From Rutidosis leptorrhynchoides (Eukaryota > Streptophyta > Magnoliopsida > Asterales > Asteraceae), in assembly GCF_046630445.1 (NCBI RefSeq), contig NC_092339.1, positions 51,645,501 to 51,709,500 on the forward strand: a stretch of DNA of 64,000 bases, written 5' to 3'. The translations under genes were made by a program, and so were the position numbers. Positions 12,120 to 24,884 of this stretch are shown in pieces. A model generated the notes under the pieces. It searched no databases and had not been told where the DNA came from. It saw only the letters and a program-made list of their open reading frames with translations. Every line of letters starts with the position of its first letter. Positions within the stretch are counted from its first letter, which is position 1.

Positions 12120-13715
12120 TATTCTCAACTTAATTAGGTTTTAAGAGTTATATGTATATTTGAATACAATAGAGAAAATATAAAAATTCTGAATGAATAT
12201 TTAAGAGATAAGCTCAAAAGTAAAAGAAGTATAAAAAATTAAATAGTGTTCAAAAACAAATATGATAAACAGTTAAACAACGTAGTTAATTTGATGGGTA
12301 GCCTCTCGTAGATGACTAAATGATTATAATCTTAATGTATGCATAAAATATATATAATGCAAAATTTGTTTGATTTATTTTGAGTGTGTTTTGAATAACC
12401 TTTAAAGTTAAGTGCGCTTAGTAGCCTAACACCAAAAAAAGATGTTATGTTATTGCAAAATACTTTACACATAAATTGAAAAAAAAAAAGTGAAAAACTG
12501 TTCATTTAGAATGAGGAAGATAATTGTTTAAATAATGTGTATAAATACAATTGAAAATTATAATCAGTAAAGAAACTATGTTGGCGTAAATTTTTTTTAA
12601 GAGAATTATTAAGTTTTACTGAAATAAATAATGAATGATTATAATGGAACAAATGAATATTACAAATGTTACGTCAAGACAGTTTAATTGCATCCAAATA
12701 ACAAGCAACTCGAAAGGCTATTTAATTGCATAAATCTACAACGAAAAATCTCAATTTTTGTATGTAAACTACCTCCGGACTGTTGATGTTAAAGATTTGA
12801 TTGTTTCGTTGTATCTCTAAACTTTAAATTTGATGATATTGAGTGGACTCTTCCTCACCTTTATGTTTCATGGCTGCAGAAACAGTCGATAAACAGTAAG
12901 TAATGATTGTAAGAGGTTAACTTATATGGGTCAGTTTTGGTTGTGTATTTTTGCCTGGAGAGTCAACGGGTGAAATAAAAAATTTAGCTAAATTAGAAAT
13001 GAACAAAATGCATGCATTTAAGGTGTTACCGTGTGCATTTAATTCAAGTTAATCAGTCACCCAAATTTCTTAATCTATACATTTATATTTGGGATGAATA
13101 TTAGTGTTACTTGACTTATAATCAATGTAGGTTATTTGAACCTAAAAACAATACATATAAAATAAAATTGAAAGTCTAACACTGTAAAAAAGTCTAACAT
13201 CCATTTCGCTAGGATAAGACCCGCGAATTCGCGGGATTGGTTAAAATTTTTTTTGTCTTAAAGTAATACATAATGTTTCATGTACTCATATCTTTTCTTT
13301 GATTTTGGAGTATATGATATGCAATAGACATGAAAAAGAATATGATACACTTCAACCATATCTTTTTTTTTTAGTGTCATGTGGCAACTTGCATACCAGG
13401 TACATGCATACAGTAAGTGGCAACAAATACGTTTACCAACAACAAATACTTTTATCAACATACTGTACTACTACGAAATTTACACAATAATATTAATGGG
13501 TTATGCGTTGCACCGGTATTTTCTTAACAATTGCAAATAGGTTAACAACACAAATTACTTGACATTAAAGTTGTAGTAAGGATAAACACAACCAATACTT
13601 TTATAAAATTGCTTGTAGATGGTAAATATATGTAATACAACATTTTCTGTGTTTTGTTTCTGATGTTAGATATAGTAATAATCAGCTACTATTGTTGGTA
13701 TATTTGCTTCTTCAT
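12039..13715. other. Non-coding stretch
   Basis: AT-rich DNA with a TA microsatellite at 12077-12118 and no supported gene. A GC-rich palindrome (GACCCGCGAATTCGCGGGAT) lies at 13218-13237 and resembles motifs seen in small plant transposons, but no element ends could be fixed. Confidence 0.6.
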
Positions 13716-13880
13716 TGTTAGCCCATATTATTTACACTTGATTATAGTCCATGTATTATGTCATTGGGCTTAACCCACTATTGATTGTTAGGGTATGAGG
13801 CTATATATATATGCCCACTTCTCATGTACGAAAATCAATGATTTAATAATAATACAATACTACGATTACGATTCTCAACA
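13716..13880 (+). repeat. 5' LTR of Copia element C
   Basis: 165 bp with TG...CA ends. It holds a TATA-like run (CTATATATATATG) about 60 bases before its 3' end, which would suit a promoter. Identical to the 3' LTR except at one base. Confidence 0.95.
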
Positions 13881-13892
13881 TGGTATCGAGCC
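13881..13892 (+). promoter_or_regulatory. Primer-binding site of element C (variant)
   Basis: TGGTATCGAGCC follows the LTR without a spacer. It resembles the initiator tRNA-Met site (TGGTATCAGAGC) but lacks one base inside the core, as in some plant Copia elements. Confidence 0.75.
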
Positions 13893-14135
13893 TACTGTTC
13901 TAGGGTTACCACACGCCAACCGTCGTTTGTAATATATATATATATTTTTTTTTTCTCTTCTTTCCGCTGCCAAAATTGATCACTGGTGAGTTTATTGCAT
14001 ATGTTAATTTGAAGAATTGAAAATTCCTAGAAGTGATTGCTGAGTCATCATCCACTTTTGGTCAACAAACATTTGTTATTTTCTTTAATAGAGAACAAGC
14101 ACTTGTTGATTTAATAGTCGCTAGAATATCACTTT

Positions 14136-14741
14136 TTGTGCCTTCAATCGGTGAAAAAGTTAACTTGTAGTCATCGCAGATTAAAAGCTTTTGTCTTCAA
14201 CCAATCTATATATATCATTCGGATATATATTTATATATATATTACCATGACAATCAATTTAGCAAATCCCCTTGTGTGGAAGACCGATGCAAATAGCAAA
14301 CTTTGGAACCAAAACATTTATAATAATCAACAAGATTCTTTCAACCAGTCAGAGGCTCAACTTTGGAATATCATTAAAGCCAATGAAAAAATTATAGCCC
14401 AGTTAGGAATTACTCAGGCCCAACAGCAGATCCAACAGCAGGTCCAACATCAGGCTCAACAACAGCAAACCCAACAGCAGGCCCAATGCTTTTATGGTGA
14501 TGCCGGCTGGCACATGGACACGGGTGCGTCTTCACATCTTACCTCATGTATTAATAATCTTACCTCTGTTACCCTCGCATTCCCACTTCTCATAAACTCG
14601 CCCCACGCTCTACTCCCTGCATCTTCCTTGGGTATCCCTCTAATCATCGGGGTTACCGCTGTTTGGATCTTACCACCAACCAAATTATTCTATCCCGTCA
14701 TGTCACATTTGACGAGACATCCTTTCCTTTCGGCTCTATGA
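14136..14741 (+). CDS. Copia C gag/protease-side reading frame (fossil)
   Basis: A frame of about 200 residues. It has a glutamine-rich stretch in the middle and then WHMDTGASSHLTS, the aspartic protease signature of Copia polyproteins. The normal zinc knuckle and integrase are not seen between this frame and the RT frame. The frame overlaps the start of the next one. It is a fossil part of a shortened element. Confidence 0.65.
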   Translation: MCLQSVKKLTCSHRRLKAFVFNQSIYIIRIYIYIYITMTINLANPLVWKTDANSKLWNQNIYNNQQDSFNQSEAQLWNIIKANEKIIAQLGITQAQQQIQQQVQHQAQQQQTQQQAQCFYGDAGWHMDTGASSHLTSCINNLTSVTLAFPLLINSPHALLPASSLGIPLIIGVTAVWILPPTKLFYPVMSHLTRHPFLSAL

Positions 14742-16645
14742 CACCCACTCAGTCACCCTCATATGACTTTCTTGATCCTCCACCGAGTCTATTTTCACGA
14801 TCCTTTCACATACCGAACCATGACCCACCACCACCCATTCCTAACATAGAGACACAACCTCCTCCTACTGAGGCTACCGACATTACACCTACCCCGGAGA
14901 CTCAGCCTCCTCCTACTAAGGCTACCGCCCCTATACCCCTACCTACTGAGACCCAATCTCATCCTACGGAGACACAGCCTCCTCCTACTGAGGCTACATC
15001 ATCCACTACATCTACTCATCCAATGATCACCCGTACACGTCTTGGTATCACTAAACCTGTACAACGTCTTAATCTTCACACTGCTGTCATTTCTCCCTTC
15101 CCTCGTACTTATCCTGAAGCCCTTACCGACCCTAACTGGAAACAAGCTATGACTGATGAATATAATGCTTTAATTAACAACAGTACTTGGACCCTTGTGC
15201 CCCGCCCATCGGACACGAACATAGTTCGCTCCATGTGGCTTTTCAAGCACAAGTTTAATGCAGATGGTAATTTGAGCAGGTATAAGGCTCGACTCGTTGC
15301 TAACGGTCGCAACCAGCAGGTTGGCATTGATTGTGATGAGACTTTCAGCCCGGTTGTTAAACCGGCATCGATTCGTACTGTCCTAAGTTTGGCGGTTTCT
15401 CGCCACTGGCCTGTTCATCAGCTAGACGTCAAGAACGCCTTCCTCCACGGACAGCTTACTGAGACTGTATATATGCATCAGCCACCAGGGTTCCGGGATC
15501 CCCGGTACCCGAATCATGTCTGTTTACTGCAGAAGTCTCTTTATGGCCTTAAACAGGCCCCTCGTGCATGGTTTCAGCGTTTTGCAGGATATGCCCAGCG
15601 GATTGGCTTTCACCAAAGTCGTTGTGATACTTCTCTTTTCATATACCGACATGGATCCGACACAGCTTACCTACTACTGTACGTTGATGATATTGTGTTG
15701 ACAGCTTCTTCTACGGGTTTTCTTCAGCAGATCATCTCTTCCCTACACAAGGAATTTGCCATGACTGATCTGGGCCCTCTTAACTATTTTCTTGGGATCC
15801 ACGCCACTCGCACCACTTCAGGCATGTTTCTCTCTCAGAGACAGTATGCTACCGAGATCATTGAGCGGGCCGGCATGCCCACGTGTCATCCCTGTCGCAC
15901 CCCGGTAGAACCAGGTGCAAAGCTTTCCAGTCACGGGCCGCCTGTCAAGGATCCGACTCTATATCGGAGCCTCGCAGGTGCATTACAGTATCTCACGTTC
16001 ACTCGTCCAGACATCTCCTATGCCGTTCAACAGATTTGTCTATTCATGCATGACCCTCGGGAGCAGCACATGCATGCTCTTAAGCGGATCATCCGATATA
16101 TTCAGGGCACCACTGACCTTGGTTTACAGTTATATGCATCATCTCCCACTACATTAGTCGCATACTCTGATGCTGATTGGGCCGGTTGCCCATCTACCAG
16201 ACGGTCCACCTCCGGTTACTGTGTTTTTCTCGGCAACAACCTTCTATCATGGTCCTCCAAACGGCAACTCACACCCTCTCGCTCCAGTGCTGAAGCAGAG
16301 TATCGTGGGGTTGCCAATACGGTTGCTGAGACTTGCTGGATCCGTAACCTTCTACGAGAGCTTCAGTGTCCACTCACCTCAGCTACCTTGGTTTACTGTG
16401 ACAATGTCAGCTCTGTATACCTCTCTAGTAATCCAGTTCAACATCAGCGGACTAAGCATATTGAGATCGACATACACTTCGTCCGCGATTTGGTTGCTCA
16501 GGGTCAGGTACGGGTTCTTCATGTACCATCCAGATATCAGTTTGCAGACATTTTCACCAAAGGTCTTCCGCATGCATTGTTTGACGAGTTTCGATCCAGT
16601 TTGAGTGTCTGCCGTACTCCCGCTCAAACTGCGGGGGGATGTTAG
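14663..16645 (+). CDS. Copia C reverse transcriptase-RNase H frame (fossil)
   Basis: An open frame of 660 residues. The first ~150 are a proline/threonine-rich linker. The reverse transcriptase starts at about residue 150 (WKQAMTDEYNAL), with QLDVKNAFLHG and the catalytic LLLYVDDIVL motif. RNase H follows, with YSDADWAGCPSTRRSTSGYC, SSAEAEYRG and KHIEIDIHFVRD. It ends at the polypurine tract next to the 3' LTR. This enzyme would copy element RNA into DNA inside a virus-like particle. The frame is well preserved, in line with the near-identical LTRs, but the element as a whole is not complete. Confidence 0.9.
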   Translation: MDLTTNQIILSRHVTFDETSFPFGSMTPTQSPSYDFLDPPPSLFSRSFHIPNHDPPPPIPNIETQPPPTEATDITPTPETQPPPTKATAPIPLPTETQSHPTETQPPPTEATSSTTSTHPMITRTRLGITKPVQRLNLHTAVISPFPRTYPEALTDPNWKQAMTDEYNALINNSTWTLVPRPSDTNIVRSMWLFKHKFNADGNLSRYKARLVANGRNQQVGIDCDETFSPVVKPASIRTVLSLAVSRHWPVHQLDVKNAFLHGQLTETVYMHQPPGFRDPRYPNHVCLLQKSLYGLKQAPRAWFQRFAGYAQRIGFHQSRCDTSLFIYRHGSDTAYLLLYVDDIVLTASSTGFLQQIISSLHKEFAMTDLGPLNYFLGIHATRTTSGMFLSQRQYATEIIERAGMPTCHPCRTPVEPGAKLSSHGPPVKDPTLYRSLAGALQYLTFTRPDISYAVQQICLFMHDPREQHMHALKRIIRYIQGTTDLGLQLYASSPTTLVAYSDADWAGCPSTRRSTSGYCVFLGNNLLSWSSKRQLTPSRSSAEAEYRGVANTVAETCWIRNLLRELQCPLTSATLVYCDNVSSVYLSSNPVQHQRTKHIEIDIHFVRDLVAQGQVRVLHVPSRYQFADIFTKGLPHALFDEFRSSLSVCRTPAQTAGGC

Positions 16646-16804
16646 CCCATATTATTTACACTTGATTATAGTCCATGTATTATGTCATTGGGCTTAACCC
16701 ACTATTGATTGTTAGGGTATGAGGCTATATATATATGCCCACTTCTCATGTACGAAAACCAATGATTTAATAATAATACAATACTACGATTACGATTCTC
16801 AACA
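16640..16804 (+). repeat. 3' LTR of Copia element C
   Basis: 165 bp copy with TGTTAG...CAACA ends, followed by the target duplication TTCAT. Confidence 0.95.
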
Positions 16805-17389
16805 TTCATGTTGCAGAGAAATTGAATGTAAATGGCTAAAAAGACTAAAAATAATATAATAATAGACACTATATAACATAATTAATACCTATAAGTGGAG
16901 GACTCGTCTTTCAATAGGAATTGGAATGAAAACGTGCCCTGATATTCACTCTGTTGTATACACTTTTTCTTCTTACTGTGAAAATAATTAAAAACAAAAC
17001 TATGAGTAACTTAATGACTTAAAAGATCATCAACAATGTTTTTTTCCAACTTTTTTTTATGACTTTTCTGATAGTATGATAAAAGGCATTATAACAATGG
17101 AGATAAATAACTTTGACATTAGTAACGGGAGTTTCACTGAGTTATAAGAATAACACTATTCAAATGAATAAACTTACCCAAAGCACCCTATAAACACAAA
17201 TTAATAAGCATTCTCAATAAACACTTATTTTCTTTTCTTAAAATAGTTTCCTCACATACTTGTTGATCTGATGGCCAGACATAATTTGTTTGAATCTAGT
17301 AACATAATTTGTTTGAATCTAAATATTGTACTGACATTAATGAGGGGTGTGTGTGTGTGTGTGTGTGCGTGTATATATATATATATATA

Positions 17390-17486
<97 letters not shown>

Positions 17487-18317
17487 TGCATACTATGCTA
17501 GTGTCCTTTGATTTTCTCCTGCTATGCTAGAAAGGGTACCAGAGTAGCAGTTGCAATTAAATATGGAGTACTTATAAGTGGTGAGAATTTGATGTTCCCT
17601 TATCTCCACCCTTGAAACACTACATCGTCTTCTAATTCTATTCATAGCCGAGCAAACTCTTGAAGTGTAGTCCAATATTGCCCCTTGATCAGTTCCCTAG
17701 CTAAATCTATTTCCATGTATAATGTGTAATTGAGATCTCTAAACTAAAATTACTGGCTATTTCACAAAACAATAAATATTAGAAGAATGCTAACAGTGAT
17801 AACAAAATGGGCTGGTCGAGTTAATATGTTATATTAGGATGATTTAAAACACTATATCTTTAACATGTTTATAACTAATTCATATGACAAATAAGACTAA
17901 TAATTTTTTTTTATCATTCCAATGGTAATTTACGAATTTCATGATAAGGCATTACAAAATACACTTTGTGCAACTTGTGATAAGTTGACATGTTTCCCTG
18001 GTCTCTTATACGAATATATACATGTCCAAGGGGTAATTCGCTTGATTGCTTTTTTTGATTTAATTTTCAGATTCTTTTTCACCTTAAACTGTAATGGAGA
18101 CTTGCTGGCTTCTTGAGATGATGTCTCTGATCATGCAGATACACATATACAATGTTGAGCGGAAATCAACGAATCACAGCAAAGAATGTAACCAAGTCAA
18201 ACAAACTCAACTCATAAAGATTTATAGTAAAAATACATCATAATATACATAATATACATATTACAGATTTAATTAGTAAAACCAATGTACATATTACAGA
18301 TCAGATAGGATAATATT
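16805..18317. other. Non-coding stretch with a large dinucleotide repeat
   Basis: AT-rich DNA continuing the sequence interrupted by element C. Apart from the microsatellite at 17346-17482 I see no gene or element. Short open frames here lack any family features. Confidence 0.6.
17346..17482. repeat. (TG)n-(TA)n compound microsatellite
   Basis: About 11 TG units pass into more than 50 TA units with one interruption. The overlapping IYIY-type frames are not genes. Confidence 0.97.
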
Positions 18318-18972
18318 AGGTAATCCTAACCTAAAACCAAAACACTATAATCTAAACCATAAAATCTAAACCTACACCTTAAACCCTAAAATCTTTTAAA
18401 TTCTTTGATTTAAAAACTAAATCTAAACCCTAACCCTAAACCCTAAAATCTAAACTCTAAAATCTAAACCCTAGAATCTAAACTCTAAACCCTAAATCTA
18501 AACCCAAAACCCTAAACCTAAACTATAAACTCTAAACCTTAAACTCTAACCTAAACCCTAAATCTAAACCCAAAACCTTAAGCCTAAACTCTAAACCCTA
18601 CACCCTAAATCTAAACCCTAAACCTTAATCTAACCCTTAAAAAACTCTAAACCCTAAGCCCTAAAATATAGACCCTAAACCCTAGAATCTAAACTCTAAA
18701 CCTAAACCATAAACTTTAAATCTAAACCCAAACCCTACACCCTAGAATCTAAACCCAAAACCCTACACCCTAGAATATAAACCCTAAACCCTAACCTAAA
18801 CCCTAAACCCTAAATCTAAACCCAAAACCCTAAACCTAAACTCTAAACCCTAATTTTAACACCTAAACCCTAAATGCAAAATCTAAACCCTAAACCTAAA
18901 CTCTAAACCCTAAACCCTAACCTAAACCCTAAAAACTCTAAACTCTAAGCCCTAAAATATAAACCCTAAACC
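18318..18972. repeat. Degenerate interstitial telomere-like array (CCCTAAA-type)
   Basis: About 650 bases of variants of CCCTAAA, CCTAAAATCTAAA and CCCTAAATCTAAA. CCCTAAA is the plant telomere unit, but the copies are irregular with many TCTAAA variants. The array resumes at 30866 on the far side of element D. Confidence 0.85.
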
Positions 18973-19515
<543 letters not shown>

Positions 19516-20397
19516 CAGCATTTAAAAAATCAGCATTTAAGCCTGATATTACTCAATCCTTGAGATTGACATTAAAGATTGAGAATTACAAACTCATGGA
19601 ATTCGATGAAATCTAAACTCGAGCTTGAACTAGAAAATATTTTGATCAAATTAAAACCGATTTGTTTTCTGAAAACCTATTTTCAATGCGTTCATTACCA
19701 TTGAATGTAAAATCCTAGGAATTCACCTGGAATTCATTAGGTCACCTGAACCAAATCGGGTGTCAACCGTAAGAACGGTGATTGCATAGCATGGTCGAAG
19801 ACATGACCTTGTGCCAGACCGAAAAACTATAGGGTGATCTTTACTATTGCTCCTACAAAGGATAGTAATTGCATCCGACACATTTTAGACCATGAACATC
19901 TGCATGTCATTAGATATTGCCTTAACAGTTGCTTGTTCAACGCTTTCCTTTACAACCGGATGGTAGTTTACCGAAAGGTAATATACGGAGCAAGTATACT
20001 GGACGTGTGCTTTCGTAAATACAAGGTTTGCAAGTGGGTGACACAAAAACGTAAGTTTTGAGCTAAAATTTGAAAATATGAAACCCACGCAACCCACAAA
20101 AATATTTTGCAAACACCGGTGAAGGGTTATTCTGGAAAACTTATCTAGGGTAAAAGCTAGAATAAATTTACAAAAGATCAAATGTTTTCATAAAGATCCA
20201 ATTTCCTTAAAGGATCTAAATTTTTAATAGTCATGTGGGACTGTAAACCACATCATTACTATCATTGTTTATACCGTCGTATCAAAATCACTGATGTATA
20301 AAGTGTGAGAATAAAAAGAGTGATTCGAGTGAAGTGTGATTTTATTTCAAGTTCTGTATTGCTTGAGGACAAGCAACATTCAAGTGTGGAGATATTT
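19516..20397 (+). repeat. First copy of the element D 3' internal region
   Basis: About 880 bases nearly identical to 28021-28887, ending in the polypurine-side sequence CAAGTGTGGAGATATT before an LTR. It is non-coding in all frames except short ones that recur in both copies. Confidence 0.88.
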
Positions 20398-22298
20398 GAT
20401 AGTGCTCCAAATGAACATATATTTAGGCACAATATCCTTCCAATATGTAAAGCTTTTAGTTACTATTGCTCTATTTTTATGTAATAATAGTTTAAATAAA
20501 TAAGTGCGAAGACAAAAGAAGAAAATGACGATTTGAAGACGCAAGCGACCAAAAAGCTCAAAAGTACAAAGTACAATCCAAGTGGTTCGAAATATTGATG
20601 AGAAACGTCTCAAAATTACAAAAGTACAAGTCTCGAAACGCAAAGTACAAGATATCTCCGCGTACGAAAAGACGTTTGAAAATCTGGAACCGGGACCAGA
20701 GTCAACTCTCAACGCGCGACGCACTGGAGCAAAAATTACAAGTCAACTATGCACAAGAATATAATATAATATATATATAATTAATATAAATTATATATAT
20801 ATTATATATATATATATATAATAATATGTCGACAAGCAAGAAAACAAAAAATATGTGAGCTGGATCTGACGGTCATGCGATCGCATGGGAAATAGGCATA
20901 AAACCCATGCAAGTGCATGAGCCCATGTGAGTGCATGAGATTTGCACTAAAATCTCATGCGACCGCATGAGTTACTGTAGCAGGCCACATTCTATAAATT
21001 CAGCATTTTTCGGACGAGTTTAGAGGATATCTTTTTCGTTTCCTTCTCTGTAATAATAATATATATATATATATTTATAATTTAAAGTTTAATTTAAGTT
21101 TAACAATAATTGGGTTATTGTAAGAAATGTTTTAAGGTTTTATAAGACGGAACTCTGTCCGTTTAACGCTACACGATTAATTACTACTGTAAGCTATGTT
21201 CTTCCTTTTTAAATTAATGTCTCGTAACTAAGTTATTATTATGCTTATTTGAGCCGAAGTAATCATGACGTTAGACTAAAAATTAAGATTGGGTTATTAG
21301 ATTTTGTACCATAATTAAGGTTTGGACAAAAGACCGACACTTGTGGATATTGGACTATGACTATTAATAGATAAGAGGTATTGTCTAATTGAGCGACAAC
21401 TCATTGGAACCTGTAAAACCTATCTTCAAATTAGTTAATTTAATAATTATTAAAATGATTATGTATGTCCTATTTAGACACGTTTATATGACATCTTTTA
21501 CGATCATTTAATTAATTATTTGAGTTGAGTAATTGATTTTTCATTCTGATCAAGTGGGTAAATTAATATTCATATCTAATCAAAACAGGGATGGATTACA
21601 TACAGTGATAACTGGTGTAATTGTTGACAGAAGTGATAACTGCGTCACAGTTTAAATCCTTAATTAGTTGGAATATTTGACTTCGGATATAAGGGTAATT
21701 TGACGAGGACACTTGCACTTTATATTTATGACTGATGGACTATTATGGACAAAAACCAGGTAGACGTATCAAATAAACCAGGACAAAGGACAATTAACCC
21801 GGGTAACAATTAATTAAAATCAAAACGTCAAACCTCATGATTACGGAAGTTTAAATAAGCATAATACTTTTATTTCATATTTCATCGTACCTTTATTTAC
21901 TGTCATTTTAATTACTGCAATTTACTTTATCGCAATTTAAATTCTATCATTTATATTATCGTCATTTATCTTTACGCTTAAAATATAAAATCGACAAACC
22001 GGTCATTAAACGGTAAAAACCCCCTTTATAATAATATTACTATATTTAATTATATATATTTTATATAAATATAGTTGTTAAAAATATAGCGTTAAACTCA
22101 GCTAGCTCCCTGTGGAACGAACCGGACTTACTAAAAACTACACTACTTTACGATTAGGTACACTGCCTATAGTGTTGTAGCAAGGTTTAGGTATATCCAC
22201 TCTAATAATAAATAAATAACTTGTGTAAAATTGTACCATATTTAATAGTATTTCGCAATAAAAATATAACTATTTCGTATACACCTCTATGCACATCA
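20398..22298 (+). repeat. Full LTR of element D (5' side of gag)
   Basis: 1901 bp from TGATAGTGCT to GCACATCA, directly before the primer-binding site. It contains the perfect 14 bp palindrome CATGCGATCGCATG (20874-20887) and related imperfect copies. Confidence 0.92.
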
Positions 22299-22304
22299 AG
22301 TTTT

Positions 22305-22322
22305 TGGCGCCGCTGCCGGGGA
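22305..22322 (+). promoter_or_regulatory. Primer-binding site of element D (tRNA-Asp type)
   Basis: TGGCGCCGCTGCCGGGGA follows the LTR after a short spacer. This is close to the tRNA-Asp site typical of Athila and Tat elements. Confidence 0.85.
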
Positions 22323-22437
22323 CTCGGTGAAAAACGCTTTATTATAACTATATTTTTGTAAAAATATATTATTTATTATTTTGTAAAAATATATTATTTA
22401 TTATTTTGTAAAAATATTTGTATTAATCATAAGTTAT

Positions 22438-22443
<6 letters not shown>

Positions 22444-22509
<66 letters not shown>

Positions 22510-22530
22510 TATATATATACATATATATAT
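22444..22530. repeat. (TA)n microsatellite with short interruptions
   Basis: About 28 TA units followed by ACACATATA and further TA runs, in the leader of element D. Confidence 0.95.
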
Positions 22531-23714
22531 ATAAAAAGAAAAATAAAATATATATATTTTTAAGAGTTTGTTTAAAATATATAAAACTATAAAGTATTTC
22601 TATTTTTTTTTAGTTTTTAAAGTATAAGTTTTTATTTATTTTATATAAATATTTTATAAGTTAAAAACAGAAAAAAAGTAAAATGTAAAAATAAAAAAAT
22701 AAAAAAATAAAAAAATAAAATAGAAACTGAACCTGCAAAATTTCGACCTGCATGTCACCTGAACCTGCATCTCATGCGATCGCATGAGAAGGCAGTTATA
22801 AACCCATGCGATCGCATGGTACCCTCTGACAGGTCTGATTATTAGCTGGTACGATTAGGGTTTGTGTTTAATTAATATTATTATTATTATTAATTAATTA
22901 TAGTTAGGGTTTAATTTAATAATAATTAGTTTAGGTTTTAATTAAATTTGTATTTTTAAGTTTCAATTAGTTTTATTATTTATAAAATTAATACTTTTAT
23001 AAAATAATAATATAAAATTAATATTTTTATAAAATTGTAATTTTATTACTTTTTATTTCTTTTATAAATTGTATATTTTAATCATTTATTCGTATATTGT
23101 ATATTTTTCGTTCGTACTTAGTTTTAAACTTAGTTTTTGCCGAAGTTATTTTTATTTCTAAATTTTTAGGCTTTGCCGTAAAATCCCTTAAGTGGTTTTT
23201 CTTTAGACTAAGATTTAAGTGCTTTAGAATTTTGCGACGCCATTTTAAGATTTTAGTGCCTTTTAAGTTATTGCCGTTTTGGATATAGATTTCCTTTTAA
23301 GCTTTAATACCTTTAGGCGCAACTTTTTAGATTTATTTTTTAGACTTTTAAGTTCCGACGCTCTACTTTCTTATTATTGTTTTTCGAATTTTTATTTTTC
23401 GACGTTTTACGACGCGCTCTTTTTCTTTCTTATTTCTCGACGCTCTAGTTTTTAGGACATAGAATTTTCTATTTCTTCTCTAAAATTTCAAAACGGAAAA
23501 TTATTTTAAGCGGTTAAATTGATAGACATCCAACATTTTCTGGTTCGTAGTAATAGTTGGATTTGTTAGTGGCGAGTTGTGGGCTTCTGATTTAAAGGGT
23601 CCTAGCTACCTGCTGCATCTATTGGCTATTCGAAATGTGGGCAAAATTAGAAAAGTCTATTAATTTGATAACTTATATAATTTTTATATTTATAACTAAT
23701 AGGATATTCAGTGA

Positions 23715-24884
23715 ATGCACCGAGCAAAACGTTCACCACCTTTCATACGTTCACCACCTGTAACTCGATCAAGACATCTAGCCAATATTATCGCCGTTGA
23801 TTTTTCTTTAGAATCATCATCTAGTCAAACAAGTACTCCAACTCAAAATCCCGATAATCCATTTTTTGAACCCGACTTCAAAATTGAGAATTCGGAGAAT
23901 ATTCAAGGACAATTCAGAGATCCTGAACCACTAATCATTCCTCCGGAACCACAAATTACTCATCCAGAGATTGTCGATGAAGAAACCATTAAATCAGAAT
24001 CCTCTAGTGATTCAGATTCAACAAATTCAATCATGGAAAATCTGGAACCTCTAAGTATGGAAGATCGAATGAGAGCCACACGCACTGGCCAAGGACACGC
24101 CATTATTAAGCCACATATTAATGCACCAGATTATGAAATCAAAGGACAAATCCTACACATGGTAACTAATCAATGACAATATAGTGGTACGCCAAAAGAA
24201 GATCCAAACGAACATCTTCGAACCTTTAATAGGATCTGTACTCTATTTAAAATCCGTGAAGTGGAGGATGAACAAATCTATCTCATGTTATTTCCCTGGA
24301 CTTTAAAGGAAGAAGTCAAAGATTGGTTAGAATCGTTACCTGAAGGGGCGATTGATACATGGGATGTTTTAGTTGAAAATTTTCTTAAACAATTCTTTCC
24401 GGCATCTAAAGCTGTGAGACTTCAAGGAGAAATAGTTACGTTCACACAAAAGCCAAATAAAACTCTATATGAGGCGTGGACAAGATTTGGAAAGTTGTTA
24501 AGAGGATGTCCGCAACATGGTTTAGACACTTATCAAATAGTACAAATATTCTACCAAGGATGCGACATCACTACACGAAAAGACATCGATATAGCAGCTG
24601 GTGGTTCCATTATGAAGAAAACTGCAACTGAAGCTTACAAAATTATTGATAACACTGCTTCCCACTCACATGAGTGGTATCAAGAAAAAGATATCGTTAG
24701 ATCATCTAAAGCGGCTAGAGCCGATTCTAGCCATGACTTTGATTCCGTTTCCGCAAAAATAGATGCTTTCGAGAGACGAATGGAAAAGATGACTAAAGAT
24801 ATTCACGCAATACGAATCAGTTGTGAACAATGCGGTGGACCACACTTAAGATTGTCACATCGAGCAAACGATGGAACAACGTGA
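23715..24884 (+). CDS. Athila-type gag region of element D (fossil)
   Basis: Two neighbouring open frames (23715-24176 and 24261-24884). The first is an acidic, serine-rich N-terminal part. The second holds the gag core with the pattern FPWTLKEEVKDWLESLPEGAI, W-x3-V-x2-FLKQFFP and YEAWTRFGKLLRGCPQHGL, characteristic of Athila gag, which forms the particle shell. It is followed by an overlapping frame with the rest of gag and protease. It is a fossil with a few breaks. Confidence 0.85.

Larger units (their letters stand above)
13716..16804 (+). mobile_element. Element C: short young Ty1/Copia retroelement (3.1 kb)
   Basis: Two 165 bp LTRs (TGTTAG...CAACA) at 13716-13880 and 16640-16804 differ by one base in my reading. 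They are flanked by the perfect 5 bp duplication TTCAT (13711-13715 and 16805-16809). A primer site follows the left LTR, and the purine run GCGGGGGGA precedes the right LTR. Parts seen are a short gag/protease-side frame and a long RT-RNase H frame. The element is far shorter than a whole Copia and looks broken (a shortened derivative). The short LTRs and the RT style resemble the Ale/Retrofit lineage. With a rate of 1.3e-8 per site per year, one LTR difference suggests an age of roughly 0.2 million years or less. Confidence 0.93.

Noticed and set aside
13218-13237. GC-rich palindrome suggesting a MITE or Helitron end
   Set aside because: No second end, target duplication or CTRR-type terminus could be fixed.
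17252-17530. Overlapping frames of IYIY repeats on both strands
   Set aside because: Translation of a TG/TA microsatellite. Similar artefacts occur at 19323-19505, 29271-29456 and 53813-54004.
18318-18972. True chromosome end
   Set aside because: The repeats are irregular, are not in long pure TTTAGGG runs, and are flanked by other DNA on both sides.
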